Source: Acidobacteriota bacterium (lineage in GTDB: Bacteria; Acidobacteriota; Blastocatellia; Pyrinomonadales; Pyrinomonadaceae). From it: 64,000 nt of DNA. This document shows, one piece after another, positions 24,106 through 32,601 of the stretch. The stretch spans positions 1 to 64,000 of the forward strand of contig JADJBB010000002.1 of the NCBI GenBank assembly GCA_016703965.1, written 5' to 3'. Numbering within the stretch: the first letter of the stretch is position 1; each line of letters opens with the position of its first letter. The notes below the pieces were generated by a model, which was not told where the DNA came from, made no database searches, and saw nothing but the letters and a program-made list of their open reading frames with translations. Position numbers and translations under genes: made by a program.

Positions 24106-24804
24106 TTATGGTGCCGTGACGGTGAACGTCGCCGTTACCGTCGTAGTACCGACCTCATAGAACTGAGGCTTGACTGCGAAGATCGCCGGAACCGTCATTC
24201 CCTGCGTATTGCTTCGCGGTACGGCATTGAGAATGAAGGAACCATTCAGAGCGGTCGTTGCCGATGTGAATGCTCCGAGGTTTGAACGCGTGGTCGTGAA
24301 CTCAAAACGGCCGCTGGTCGCGTTGATCGCTCCGTTGGCTGCAAGAGTTGGGTCGCCCGAGGTCGCATTCGTATCCGTGCCGGTCGTATTTACGCCGACA
24401 CCCGCACGCGTGACCGCTCCGAGGCCGAAGCCGACGTCGGCAGCTCCGATCTTGTTAGCCGTCGATCCTGAACTTGCAACGGTAGCCGCAAGCGACATAA
24501 CGTAAGCCGCATTGCTGCGAAGCTTTAGCGGTACGCTTGCTGTAACGAAGCTGGCTGTGTTGCTCGGGCCAAGTTCGCCAAGATTGACGACGACCGCGAG
24601 CGGGTTGTTGGCAGTGCCGTCAGTTGTGACGCCGCCGCCGGAATTGCCGCTCAATGTGACGGCGCCGCCGGAATTGATCTCGACAAATTTTGAGACCGTT
24701 CCGCTGAGATTGACCGTTCCCGTGGTGGTCTGCGCATTTGCTGCGATTACCACGAGACCGGTCACGAGGGCCGTTTTAGCGGCCATTATGATGGTTTTGA
24801 ACAT
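24106..24804 (-). CDS. Fimbrial subunit-like protein 1 (probable major subunit)
   Basis: 232 residues. Signal peptide MAAKTALVTGLVVIAANAQ. Mature sequence TTTGTVNLSGTVSKFVEINS, KLRSNAAYVMSLAATVASS, DVGFGLGAVTRAGVGVNTTG and the C-terminal strand FYEVGTTTVTATFTVTAP; no cysteine. AGGAG lies upstream of the start on the minus strand. As first gene behind a long leader and with a strong hairpin after it, it is the likely major subunit. The fold class (secreted pilin assembled by chaperone-usher) is inferred from the operon; the family name is uncertain (spore-coat-U/DUF4402-like). Confidence 0.75.
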   Translation of the reverse strand: MFKTIIMAAKTALVTGLVVIAANAQTTTGTVNLSGTVSKFVEINSGGAVTLSGNSGGGVTTDGTANNPLAVVVNLGELGPSNTASFVTASVPLKLRSNAAYVMSLAATVASSGSTANKIGAADVGFGLGAVTRAGVGVNTTGTDTNATSGDPTLAANGAINATSGRFEFTTTRSNLGAFTSATTALNGSFILNAVPRSNTQGMTVPAIFAVKPQFYEVGTTTVTATFTVTAP

Positions 24805-25039
24805 TTTCTACTCGTAACTCCTATAGGTTTGATATGCGAAAATACACGGATATCCTCCGGACAATTGATTCGTGTCCGCAAAAGAAACAGTCAACTGGTC
24901 ATCTTGGTGATGAAAGATGCTGGCTGAACCTAAATGTTCCTTATTTCAATCGACTTTCGTGTGGGGATAGTCCGTGAAGAGACTGGCGCTTAAACTACTG
25001 CACCGGAAACAGACTATAAAAAAAACGCCATTATGTCAA
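24805..25039 (-). promoter_or_regulatory. Promoter and structured leader of the fimbrial operon
   Basis: The 374-nt gap to ybaB holds no gene. On the minus strand TTGACA (plus 25034-25039) and TATAGT (25013-25018, spacing 15) form a candidate promoter, giving a leader of about 200 nt. It contains at least two perfect small stems: CGGACA/TGTCCG (24858-24863 with 24873-24878) and CATCTT/AAGATG (24900-24905 with 24914-24919). No known c-di-GMP riboswitch signature was found. Confidence 0.4.
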
Positions 25040-25131
25040 TCATTTTTGCTAAAGTTTTAACAATGTTAGCCGATATGAGAATATTTCTCTATTCAAGACA
25101 GCTCTTGAAAATGCGTTTACGCACTATGCGG

Positions 25132-25140
25132 TGCTATAAT
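25132..25140 (+). promoter_or_regulatory. Extended -10 promoter upstream of ybaB
   Basis: TGCTATAAT (25132-25140) is an extended -10 element 39 nt before the ybaB start. No good -35 is at the usual spacing. Confidence 0.55.
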
Positions 25141-25178
25141 TGCGTAGACAAAATTTGTTGTTTTATTGAGGCGAAAAT

Positions 25179-25484
25179 ATGAAATTACCAGGTGGAATGG
25201 ACCTCCAGGCGATGATGCAGCAGGCGCAGCAGATGCAGGAGCAGATGGGCCGTCAGATGAAGGAAATGGTTGTCGACGCGGCAGCGGGCGGCGGAGCCGT
25301 TTCCGTAAAAATGCGCGGCGATTTTGAAGTATTGTCACTAACGATCTCGCCCGATCTAGTAAAGGACGGTGACGTCGAGATGCTCCAGGACCTGACCGTC
25401 GCAGCTCTGAATGAAGCTCGCCGCAAGGTCGAAGAATCGCTAAAAGGAAAACTCGGCGGAATGCTTCCTCCAGGGTTAATGTAA
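25179..25484 (+). CDS. ybaB: YbaB/EbfC nucleoid-associated protein
   Basis: 101 residues, full family length. N-terminal amphipathic helix with DLQAMMQQAQQMQEQM, then AAAGGGAVSVKMRGDFEVLSL with the conserved G-x-V-x-V strand, SPDLVKDGDVEMLQDLTVAA, and a C-terminal helix NEARRKVEESLKGKLGGM. It is a small dimeric DNA-binding protein. It precedes recR, the usual pairing in bacteria (dnaX-ybaB-recR), but dnaX is not present and a palindromic element separates it from recR. Confidence 0.95.
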   Translation: MKLPGGMDLQAMMQQAQQMQEQMGRQMKEMVVDAAAGGGAVSVKMRGDFEVLSLTISPDLVKDGDVEMLQDLTVAALNEARRKVEESLKGKLGGMLPPGLM

Positions 25485-25485
25485 T

Positions 25486-25568
25486 GGAACGCCGGCATCT
25501 TACCGGCAATGATTTGCTTCATATTTGATCACAAGCCGCGGCGATGGCCGCCAAGACGGCGGCGTTCC
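25486..25568. repeat. Palindromic element between ybaB and recR
   Basis: GGAACGCCG (25486-25494) and CGGCGTTCC (25560-25568) are perfect inverted ends. Inner hairpin-forming segments are GCCGGCATCTTACCGGC and GGCCGCCAAGACGGCGG. Its GGAACGC/GCGTTCC ends recur in the elements near 52.9 kb and 62.5 kb. Its right half supplies a false upstream start for recR. Confidence 0.6.
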
Positions 25569-25573
25569 AAAAT

Positions 25574-26188
25574 ATGCTCGATTATTCCGAACCCGTCGCT
25601 AAACTGATCGACGAATTCAAACGCCTGCCTGGCATTGGACATAAGTCAGCTCAACGGCTGGCTTTTTATATACTGCGCCGGCCACAGGCCGAGGTCGATC
25701 ATTTTGCCGATTCGCTCCGCGAGGTCAAGCAAAAGATCGTTTTCTGTGCCAATTGCAACAATCTGACAGACGTCGATCCTTGTCTGTATTGTGCTAATCC
25801 GAAACGCGACCGTTCGATCGTGTGTATCGTTGAGGAACCGTATAATCTGGTCGCGGTAGAGAAGACCAGGTCATTTCGCGGGCTGTATCATGTTCTGCAC
25901 GGTACGCTTTCGCCGATGCGCGGCATCGGGCCAGATGAACTCATGCTCGCCAACCTGCTTCCTCGGCTGCGGCCCGAAAATAACGAGGGAATCGAGATCA
26001 AAGAGATCATCGTCGCCACCAACCCGACAACCGAAGGCGAAGCGACCGCAAACTACATTGCCCGCCTTCTAAAACCGCTCGGCGTCCTGGTAACAAGGAT
26101 CGCCATGGGAATGCCGGTCGGCTCCGACCTGGAATTTGTCGATGAAGTAACGATGGACCGAGCCCTCGCGAATCGCCACGCCATTTAA
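25574..26188 (+). CDS. recR: Recombination protein RecR
   Basis: 204 residues from the ATG at 25574, where the family starts (MLDYSEPVAKLIDEFKRLPG). An in-frame ATG at 25544 would add AAKTAAFQN, but that is encoded by the palindromic element and is unlike RecR. Helix-hairpin-helix GIGHKSAQRLAFYILR, a four-Cys zinc finger (CANCNN...CLYC), and a Toprim domain (IVCIVEEPYNLVAVE, ATNPTTEGEATANYIA). RecR works with RecF/RecO in single-strand gap repair. It forms a ybaB-recR unit. Confidence 0.96.
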   Translation: MLDYSEPVAKLIDEFKRLPGIGHKSAQRLAFYILRRPQAEVDHFADSLREVKQKIVFCANCNNLTDVDPCLYCANPKRDRSIVCIVEEPYNLVAVEKTRSFRGLYHVLHGTLSPMRGIGPDELMLANLLPRLRPENNEGIEIKEIIVATNPTTEGEATANYIARLLKPLGVLVTRIAMGMPVGSDLEFVDEVTMDRALANRHAI

Positions 26189-26193
26189 GAAGT

Positions 26194-26345
26194 AACCACG
26201 AAATAACACAAAAGAACACTAAATGTCGGAATACCGTTTCGTGCCTTTTAATCCCTCGCAAGTCGACAATTAGAAGTAATCAAAAAACACAAAAAAACAC
26301 CACATGTGAGATACATTTGGTGTTCTTTCGTGTTCTTTCGTGGTT
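26194..26345. repeat. 152-bp element with 26-bp inverted arms
   Basis: Arms 26194-26219 and 26320-26345 are reverse complements at 24 of 26 positions and contain tandem GAACAC/GTGTTC words (right arm: GTGTTCTTTC repeated, then GTGGTT). It lies between the convergent recR and PRTase genes and is A-rich inside. It looks like a non-autonomous palindromic element. Confidence 0.65.
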
Positions 26346-26351
26346 CCCGAT

Positions 26352-26966
26352 CTAGAACCTAACCGTTTGTTCAACCGCATCGGATGCGCTGCGGGAGCCA
26401 CGCCATTCATCTTCGTTATCGTAGAAATTCACATCAAAACTCAGCAGTGATCTCGCCGGGATACCGTCAAATTCGTCCGGGGCATCCTCAAATTTTGCGA
26501 TCGTTCCGATGCCGATCACCTCACTACCGACCTCTTTAACGAGTTCGATAGTTTCTCTGATCGCTTTGCCCGAACGGTTGATGTCGTCGACGATTATCGC
26601 AGGATAGACCTCATAATCTGCCATGTACTGGCGGAATTGACGCTTGCCGCCTTCCATCTCGGCCCAGTAGATCTGATCTGCCCCGAGTGCCTCGCGAACA
26701 CCGAATGCGACCATGATGCCGCCCGGGCTCGGGCTGATAACTGAAACTCTCGGCAGGCTTTTTGAGATCGAGTTCTCAGCGCGAAAAAGCCGGCTGAGAC
26801 CAACCGAAAGAATGCGGGCATTATCGTAGTAGCGGAATGCCAGCGGCATCTGAAAATAATGCGATGCGTGCTTTCCGTTAGGGTAGACAAAGTGGCCTTT
26901 GCGATAGGCTCCGGTTTTCGTAAGGATTTCCATCACCGTCTCTGGCGGCGGTACGAGATTGACCAT
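26352..26966 (-). CDS. pyrE: Orotate phosphoribosyltransferase-like PRTase
   Basis: 204 residues. N-terminus EILTKTGAYRKGHFVYPNGKHA resembles the OPRT hood (T-GA-x4-F-x3-SG-x-HS). The PRPP-binding loop is IIVDDINRSGKAIRETI. An earlier type I PRTase strand is VISPSPGGIMVAFGVREALG. It should transfer ribose-5-phosphate from PRPP to a base, most likely orotate in pyrimidine synthesis. Some features differ from classical PyrE: the loop has DDINRSG in place of DDVITTG, so a different base substrate is possible. There are no other pyrimidine genes nearby. Confidence 0.7.
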   Translation of the reverse strand: MVNLVPPPETVMEILTKTGAYRKGHFVYPNGKHASHYFQMPLAFRYYDNARILSVGLSRLFRAENSISKSLPRVSVISPSPGGIMVAFGVREALGADQIYWAEMEGGKRQFRQYMADYEVYPAIIVDDINRSGKAIRETIELVKEVGSEVIGIGTIAKFEDAPDEFDGIPARSLLSFDVNFYDNEDEWRGSRSASDAVEQTVRF

Positions 26967-27086
26967 ATTATTATTGCTCCTAATAAATTACTAAAATTAT
27001 ACAACGGCGAATGCAATTTGAAGAAGTGCGGAAGCTCGCACGTGCGCAAGCGCGGAAATATCAACGCCCCGTCCAAGATCCATTGC

Positions 27087-27557
27087 TTACCCGCGGGCGT
27101 CCTCATCATCGACACCCAGAGCTTTTCTCACCAGAAATTGCTGATCGAGGCTCATCTCCTTCGGAACGTTGTCTATGGAGAACCAGCCCAGCTCTATGAT
27201 CTCGCGGCTCTGAACGCTCGCTTCGCCGACCGCTTCGGCCAGGAAGATGATCTCGATATGGCGTTTAAGCGTACGTGCCCGGTAGATCGTAACGTTTTTC
27301 AGGTCGAGGCCCGTTTCTTCTCTTATCTCACGACGAAAAGCGGCCTCGGGCTGCTCGCCGGCTTCCATAAAGCCGCCCGGAACGCCCCAACCGGACATCG
27401 GCCGCAATAGATGATTTAGCAGCAAAACCTCGCCCTTTTCATTTTTGATTACACCGGCGGCCGACACGGTAAATTTTACCTGAACGCTTCGAGCGACGAA
27501 GGTGCGCATCTTTCGCGGCATGATCTTCCAAATTTTACCGGCGATCTTGTAGAGCAT
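27087..27557 (-). CDS. Nudix hydrolase
   Basis: 156 residues. The Nudix box is complete: GGFMEAGEQPEAAFRREIRE followed by ETGL, coordinating the metal for pyrophosphate hydrolysis. N-terminal strands VKFTVSAAGVIKNEKGEVLL and the C-terminal part EIIELGWFSIDNVPKEM fit the fold. The N-terminal basic helix (GKIWKIMPRKMRTF) may bind membrane or RNA. The substrate cannot be predicted; NUDT22/ADP-ribose-type enzymes are similar in size. It lies 120 nt upstream of the PyrE-like gene in the same orientation. Confidence 0.88.
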   Translation of the reverse strand: MLYKIAGKIWKIMPRKMRTFVARSVQVKFTVSAAGVIKNEKGEVLLLNHLLRPMSGWGVPGGFMEAGEQPEAAFRREIREETGLDLKNVTIYRARTLKRHIEIIFLAEAVGEASVQSREIIELGWFSIDNVPKEMSLDQQFLVRKALGVDDEDARG

Positions 27558-27641
27558 TTCGTACGGAGAAGTTTACGCGAAATAAAAGAAAGGAACAGCC
27601 GAAGCCATTCCCTCTCATTTCATGTGAAGCCTGAATATGCT

Positions 27642-29813
27642 CTATTGCAGCGACACATCATCGACGCGGAACGTCGAGGTTATCGAGCTGTCCATCGTCG
27701 AGCGGAACTGGATCCGCACGGTCTGGCCCTTATAGGCAGCCAGGCTGAACGATTTCTGCGAGTAAACACCCTGTGTGGTCTTGTTCAGATTGCTGTACGT
27801 CGCAAGAGTCCTGAGCAATGAACCGCTAGTGTTCCGGACCTCGACAAAAAGTTTGTCATAGGCCTTCGTGGTCGTTGTTTCGCTCGAGGTGACATTAAGC
27901 CAGAACGACAGATTTCCGGTCGCGGTCGTCGGGATCGAGACCGTTTGATAAGCCTGCCCCGTGACGCTATTGTTCACGCCAAAGTAGACGTAGCCGGTGC
28001 CGCCGTGCGGCGAATTGCCGTTCGCTGTGTAGAAATAGCCGGTTCCCGAGCTAACCCACGGGCTCGCACTGACCTCAAAACCGCCGTTAACGATCAGGTC
28101 CGCTCCCGGTGTCGGAGTTGGCGAAGGAGTCGGCGTGATCGTCGGCGCCGGGGTCGGAGTTGGGGTTGGGGTTGGATTCGTGCTTGGGCACGTTCCGACG
28201 CCGACGGCACACCACCCGGTCGCGATGGTCGTATATTGAGAGCTCGATGCTCCAAATAGATCGGTTGCTGCACTAAGTGTTGCAGTTCTCGCTCCGGCAA
28301 AATTCGTACTCGCCGTCATGTAAACGGTCAGTGCACGGTAGAAGATCTTTGCCGCATCTGTTCCGCCAATGCCCGTTACCGTTACGCCGCTGACGCGGTT
28401 CGTGCCGCCGGCGGCCATCAGATAAAACGCATGGTTCTGAATACTTGAGTTAGTGTGAACACCGCACTGATCATTTGCGCTCGACGGGGTGCAGGTTCCC
28501 TGATACAAACGCAGGCTGTAATGGTCCGGATCACCGACAGCGTTCGGGTTGTCCATTCGCCGCAATGCGTCACCGGCCGTTCCGGGCGTGTAAGCATCTT
28601 CGCCGATCTTCCAAGTATCGCCGCTGACAACTCCGCCGTCAGCATAAAGCTCGACCATCGAGCCCATGATGTCTGACATCGATTCGTTCAGAGCACCGGA
28701 TTCCTTGGAATATGTGAGGTTTGCAGATCGTTCTGTCACGCCATGTGTCATTTCATGGCCGCAGATGTCCAGGGTTGTGAGCGGCGTGAAGGTCGTACCG
28801 TTCCCGTCGCCGTAGGTCATCATATTCTGATACCAGAAGGCGTTGTTGTAATTGCTGCCAAAGTGTACACGCGATGCGACGATGCTGACGCCGTTTGCGG
28901 CGGCCGTCGTTGTGCCCGGGCCGTAGTTGCCATCGATGCCGTTGCGGCCGTGGACGGTCTGGTAATAATCGAAGGTCTTTGCCGCTCCGTAATGGGCATC
29001 GACGCCGGCACGTGCGTTCGTCGCCGTCCAGTTATCGTCAGCGTCGGTGTAGCGGGATTGTGTGCCGCCCGTACCAGTCGACGTGTTCCCCGTGTTGTTC
29101 ATATTGAACGTCCCCTGGCGGCGGGTGGTGTCTTCCATGTAAAAATTAGCACCCGACTGGCTCGTGCTGATCGCAACGGTTCCGCTGTAAAGCGATGAGC
29201 CCGTACCGGTCTGCAGATTGTCGTACTGATCGACGACCTCGCCGGTGTGGGCGTCGATGAAAACTACCGGAGCCGACGTGTCGTTTGTTCCGTCGAGCCG
29301 CGGCGTTTCGATGCGGTAGGTCAGGTGGTCGCGATCTTCGCCGCGATAGATGTACATCTGCACGATCGACGGATCGGTCTGACGAGCACGCCCTTTATAA
29401 TTGCCGGACGCCAGACGCTCGGCATCTTTTTCACCGAGATCGGGAGTAGTGCGGACCGAGATGCCGTCCTTCAGGTCGTCAGTTATCGACGAAACCGAGC
29501 CATCGGCCTTCAGATGCACGATCGCCTCGCCTTCCCAAACCGGGATCCCGTTTACCTTCTGCTGAACGCGGGTGTGAGCCATCCGCAGTTCGTCGATCTC
29601 GACGCGTTTTACGTCATATTCGTCAACACTCCCTATCGCCCGGTTTACCGCCCGGCCGCGGAGAACTTCAAGACTGATCTGTTTAGCAATTTCGAGTTCA
29701 TCCTGCGAACCCGTCGAAAAGACGGCCCTGTTTGCCTCAGCTCGCTTTGACACGACGCCGAAGGCAATCAAGGCTGCAATAACTACTGCCAAAATGCCGA
29801 AAACTTTTTTCAC
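27642..29813 (-). CDS. Secreted thermolysin-family (M4) metalloprotease with C-terminal domain
   Basis: 723 residues. Signal peptide (VFGILAVVIAALIAFGVV), FTP/PepSY propeptide (~30-200, VQQKVNGIPVWEGEAIVHLK), catalytic domain (~205-530) with zinc site HEMTH in ICGHEMTHGVTERSANL and the third ligand in GALNESMSDIMG, then DQCGVHTNSSIQNHAFYLMA with the catalytic His region. A Pro/Thr linker (TPTPTPTPAPTITPTPSPTP) leads to a C-terminal beta domain (~570-723, NGGFEVSASPWVSSGTGYF) that may bind carbohydrate or protein. It should be an extracellular endopeptidase activated by self-cleavage. Confidence 0.95.
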   Translation of the reverse strand: MKKVFGILAVVIAALIAFGVVSKRAEANRAVFSTGSQDELEIAKQISLEVLRGRAVNRAIGSVDEYDVKRVEIDELRMAHTRVQQKVNGIPVWEGEAIVHLKADGSVSSITDDLKDGISVRTTPDLGEKDAERLASGNYKGRARQTDPSIVQMYIYRGEDRDHLTYRIETPRLDGTNDTSAPVVFIDAHTGEVVDQYDNLQTGTGSSLYSGTVAISTSQSGANFYMEDTTRRQGTFNMNNTGNTSTGTGGTQSRYTDADDNWTATNARAGVDAHYGAAKTFDYYQTVHGRNGIDGNYGPGTTTAAANGVSIVASRVHFGSNYNNAFWYQNMMTYGDGNGTTFTPLTTLDICGHEMTHGVTERSANLTYSKESGALNESMSDIMGSMVELYADGGVVSGDTWKIGEDAYTPGTAGDALRRMDNPNAVGDPDHYSLRLYQGTCTPSSANDQCGVHTNSSIQNHAFYLMAAGGTNRVSGVTVTGIGGTDAAKIFYRALTVYMTASTNFAGARTATLSAATDLFGASSSQYTTIATGWCAVGVGTCPSTNPTPTPTPTPAPTITPTPSPTPTPGADLIVNGGFEVSASPWVSSGTGYFYTANGNSPHGGTGYVYFGVNNSVTGQAYQTVSIPTTATGNLSFWLNVTSSETTTTKAYDKLFVEVRNTSGSLLRTLATYSNLNKTTQGVYSQKSFSLAAYKGQTVRIQFRSTMDSSITSTFRVDDVSLQ

Positions 29814-30065
29814 TGATCTTTCTCCTCAGATTGTAATTAGTAAGCTCAAAAGCGAGGTGACGACCGCAGAGATCGAAGGGGAAATCTCCATAGTCACCAG
29901 TTAGTATGTCTGCTTCTTGCCGTTATAGAACAACAGCGGTGTACCGGAAATACGCGACGAATTTTAGCACTAGTCTGTGTTCTGTCAAAGGAAGAGCGGC
30001 AATGAACGGCAGATTTTCACCAATGAAATGCAGATAACCGTTTTTCTGGGGAGTTAATTCATTGG

Positions 30066-32237
30066 TTATCTCGAAATGAGGACGACATCCGGCCGCTGTT
30101 CGGTGTAGGAGATCGCGAGTTTTTTTCCATCTCGCGAGAAAGCCAGCGATTGAACCTCACCTCTGCCAACGTCACTTATCAGCTTTGATCCGCTGCCGTC
30201 CAAAGGCATTACCAGCAGATCGATGCGGTCGCCCTCGTAGAATATTTGCCCGATCGCAGATCCGTCTGCCAGCCATTGCATCTGGCGTTCGGTGACCGGC
30301 TTTGGAAAGCTTAGTTTATTCAGAGGGGTTCCATCGTCGGTAGAAATAATGCCGACTTTCCAGAGGCCGTCAACGGTCTGATCCATGAAGTAGTAGGCAA
30401 CCTTCGAGCCGTCCGGCGAGACGGTCGGCTTAACGCCGGATGTCTGGGTGAGCTGCTTGCGGCTGCCGCCGTCGATCGCCATTCTCCAAAGTGTAACTGT
30501 CTTATTATTCAAACCTTTCTGGAATATCACCGATCTCCCGTCAGGCGTAAAATTTGGATTGACGTCTTCGGGGCCATCAGTCAGAAGTCTGATATTTCTA
30601 CCATCCGCATCCGCGAGTTTGAGCAGGTGCTTTCCGTTCTCGCTGGAACAGAAAACCATCGAGCCATCAACCGAAGAAACCGACAGGCCAAATGTAATAT
30701 TGGCATTCGCCGTCAACTGTTTTGCGTTCGATCCGTCAGCGTCCATCTTCCATATCTCACGCTTTCCGGTTGCACTCGAGCCGAAAAGAATTGATCCGTC
30801 CGGTGCGAACGCGACCTGATTGATCTCACCTGATTCGGCTCTCACAGCACGGCCCGAGGCCGTCGCGTCCGCAAAATTCAGATCGTTGACGGAAATATGC
30901 GATGAAGAATTTCGCTGTACCGTAAGGATCTTGCCGCCCGTACTCGCGAGCCACGAATAGTTGCTCAGATCATTCGTAATTTGCCTCACCTCGCCGCTGG
31001 AGCGGGAGACCGTCCACACCTGGCCGATCCATGGGTCGATGGTATAGCCGATGAATGCGAGCGTATCACTGTCGATCCAGGCAAGATGTTCGATCACGTC
31101 CCAGCGGCGGTCGGTCGCGTACTTTTCAGTCTTGTTTTCAGGATCTGCAAGGATAATACCGCATTTGACGCTATCCGTACTCTGCTCAACCGCGGCAGCA
31201 ATGACTGAGCCATCAGGCGACCACGCGACCGGGTTTGCATTGAAATTGGGGAACGAACGCCTGCCGTCCGTTGCTCTTCGGATCACTTTTTTGTCAGTAC
31301 CGTTGGCGTTCGATGTCAGGAGCTGTGTTTCGTTCATCGACGAACGCGATTCTGTGTAGGCGATCTTCTCTCCGTCCGGCGAAAAGCTGACCGCCGCGCC
31401 GGATGTCACCCCGTCGATCACTTTATGATCACCGCCCAGCAATGGCATTTGCCAAACCTGCGGGTCAGGCAGTTCAGGTGAAAAGGTCGTTGCGTAGATC
31501 GATCTTCCGTCCGGCGTCACGGTGAGCCCGACATAGCGGATCGGTTTTGGGGCCACGATCTGCTGCTGGCTGCCGGATGCGATCTGCCGGAGCCAGAGAC
31601 TTTCGCCTCCAGCTTCCTTACGGGCGAAAACCGTATAATTGCCGTCCGGTGTGATCGTTGCCGACGTTATGTCGCCGCTGGTAGTCAGTTTCGCGAGCTT
31701 GTAATTGTCAGTTCCGGCGTTCGCAGTTTGCCGCCAGTAAACAAATCCCAGCGTCGAGAGCAGTAGCAGGCCGACGGTCGCCGTGGCGGCTATCGCTTTT
31801 AACGCGGTCGAACTGACACCACGGCTGGCCCGTTCCGTCTCGGTTGCCGTTCGGGATTCGTGTTCCTCGATAGTTATCCGAGAAAAGCTGCGCTGTTCGA
31901 TTATCAGCTCTTCCGGCACGCCGGTTTGAGAAACCTCGGCAACGAACTTATAACCCTTGCCCGGAATGGTGGCAATGAATTGCCCCGGGCCAAAAACCTT
32001 TCGCAATGCCGATATCTGGACCGTAAGATTGTTTTCCTCGACGAACTGCTCAGGCCAAACGCAGTCCAACAGCTCTTGTTTGGTGATCAGTCGGCCGTGA
32101 TTTTCGACGAGGTGCTGAAGGAGGTCAATGGTTTTGGATTTCAGGGCAACCGGTTCTCCGTCCCGTTTTAGAACCCGTTTGGCGCAGTCTAATTCGAAAT
32201 TTTCGAACCTGAATTTGCCATCCGCAGGTGATTCCAT
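30066..32237 (-). CDS. Winged-helix (OmpR/CadC-type) regulator with TM segment and TolB-like propeller
   Basis: 723 residues. N-terminal Trans_reg_C domain (~10-105): FELDCAKRVLKRDGEPVALK, LLQHLVENHGRLITKQELLD, NNLTVQISALRKVFG. A single membrane helix follows (~165-190, IAATATVGLLLLSTLGFVYW), and the rest is a WD40/PD40 TolB-like propeller with repeats such as SPDGEKIAY, TPDGRSIYA, SPDGSKVAYY. This is the membrane-bound CadC-like architecture common in Acidobacteriota: cytoplasmic DNA binding and periplasmic sensing. It is divergent from the surface-protein operon at 32305-37568, a plausible target. Confidence 0.9.
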   Translation of the reverse strand: MESPADGKFRFENFELDCAKRVLKRDGEPVALKSKTIDLLQHLVENHGRLITKQELLDCVWPEQFVEENNLTVQISALRKVFGPGQFIATIPGKGYKFVAEVSQTGVPEELIIEQRSFSRITIEEHESRTATETERASRGVSSTALKAIAATATVGLLLLSTLGFVYWRQTANAGTDNYKLAKLTTSGDITSATITPDGNYTVFARKEAGGESLWLRQIASGSQQQIVAPKPIRYVGLTVTPDGRSIYATTFSPELPDPQVWQMPLLGGDHKVIDGVTSGAAVSFSPDGEKIAYTESRSSMNETQLLTSNANGTDKKVIRRATDGRRSFPNFNANPVAWSPDGSVIAAAVEQSTDSVKCGIILADPENKTEKYATDRRWDVIEHLAWIDSDTLAFIGYTIDPWIGQVWTVSRSSGEVRQITNDLSNYSWLASTGGKILTVQRNSSSHISVNDLNFADATASGRAVRAESGEINQVAFAPDGSILFGSSATGKREIWKMDADGSNAKQLTANANITFGLSVSSVDGSMVFCSSENGKHLLKLADADGRNIRLLTDGPEDVNPNFTPDGRSVIFQKGLNNKTVTLWRMAIDGGSRKQLTQTSGVKPTVSPDGSKVAYYFMDQTVDGLWKVGIISTDDGTPLNKLSFPKPVTERQMQWLADGSAIGQIFYEGDRIDLLVMPLDGSGSKLISDVGRGEVQSLAFSRDGKKLAISYTEQRPDVVLISR

Positions 32238-32304
32238 AGCCGTTAGGAAAAATTAGGAAAGTTTAACCTTAAATTAAGGATTCCGAGCCCCGAGCAGAAC
32301 AATA

Positions 32305-32601
32305 ATGGGCGTACTGAAAAACCGTAATGCGATCGCTGTCTCCGAGGCAATATTAGAAAGCGCAGAATATCAGATTCGAGACGAGTGGACAATAAAAAAA
32401 TCTATGGGACCGAAACGTATTGAGACGCTCGTCAGGCGGAGCGAGATAACTATCGAGACAATGACCGTCACACGAATACGCCGTGTTGCGACCAATTCCG
32501 TGAATGTCGACTTTTCAACCGAAGCGATAAGTGAACTTGTGCCCGAAACCAATGAGCCCCCGATCCGGCTGAATACCAAAGGAACTACGTATGAAAAATA
32601 G
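32305..32601 (+). CDS. Small hypothetical protein
   Basis: 98 residues ending 11 nt inside the next gene (stop overlaps the 32591 start), which suggests translational coupling. Basic and Thr/Ile-rich: GPKRIETLVRRSEITIETMTV then RIRRVATNS. The middle recalls short Blastocatellia proteins with an RIEI-x-VE...L-x-RR pattern that end in an excisionase-like HTH, but that second half is absent. No function assigned; it could also be a leader that tunes expression of the large surface protein. Confidence 0.4.
   Translation: MGVLKNRNAIAVSEAILESAEYQIRDEWTIKKSMGPKRIETLVRRSEITIETMTVTRIRRVATNSVNVDFSTEAISELVPETNEPPIRLNTKGTTYEK

Noticed and set aside
24981..25003. Sigma-54-like sequence TGGCGC...TGCA
   Set aside because: The spacing between the GG and GC elements is 13 nt, where sigma-54 requires 10.
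24805..25039. c-di-GMP riboswitch in the fimbrial leader
   Set aside because: The conserved motifs of class I and II were not found on the minus strand.
25544..25573. Upstream start for recR
   Set aside because: The added residues are encoded by the palindromic element and are not part of RecR.
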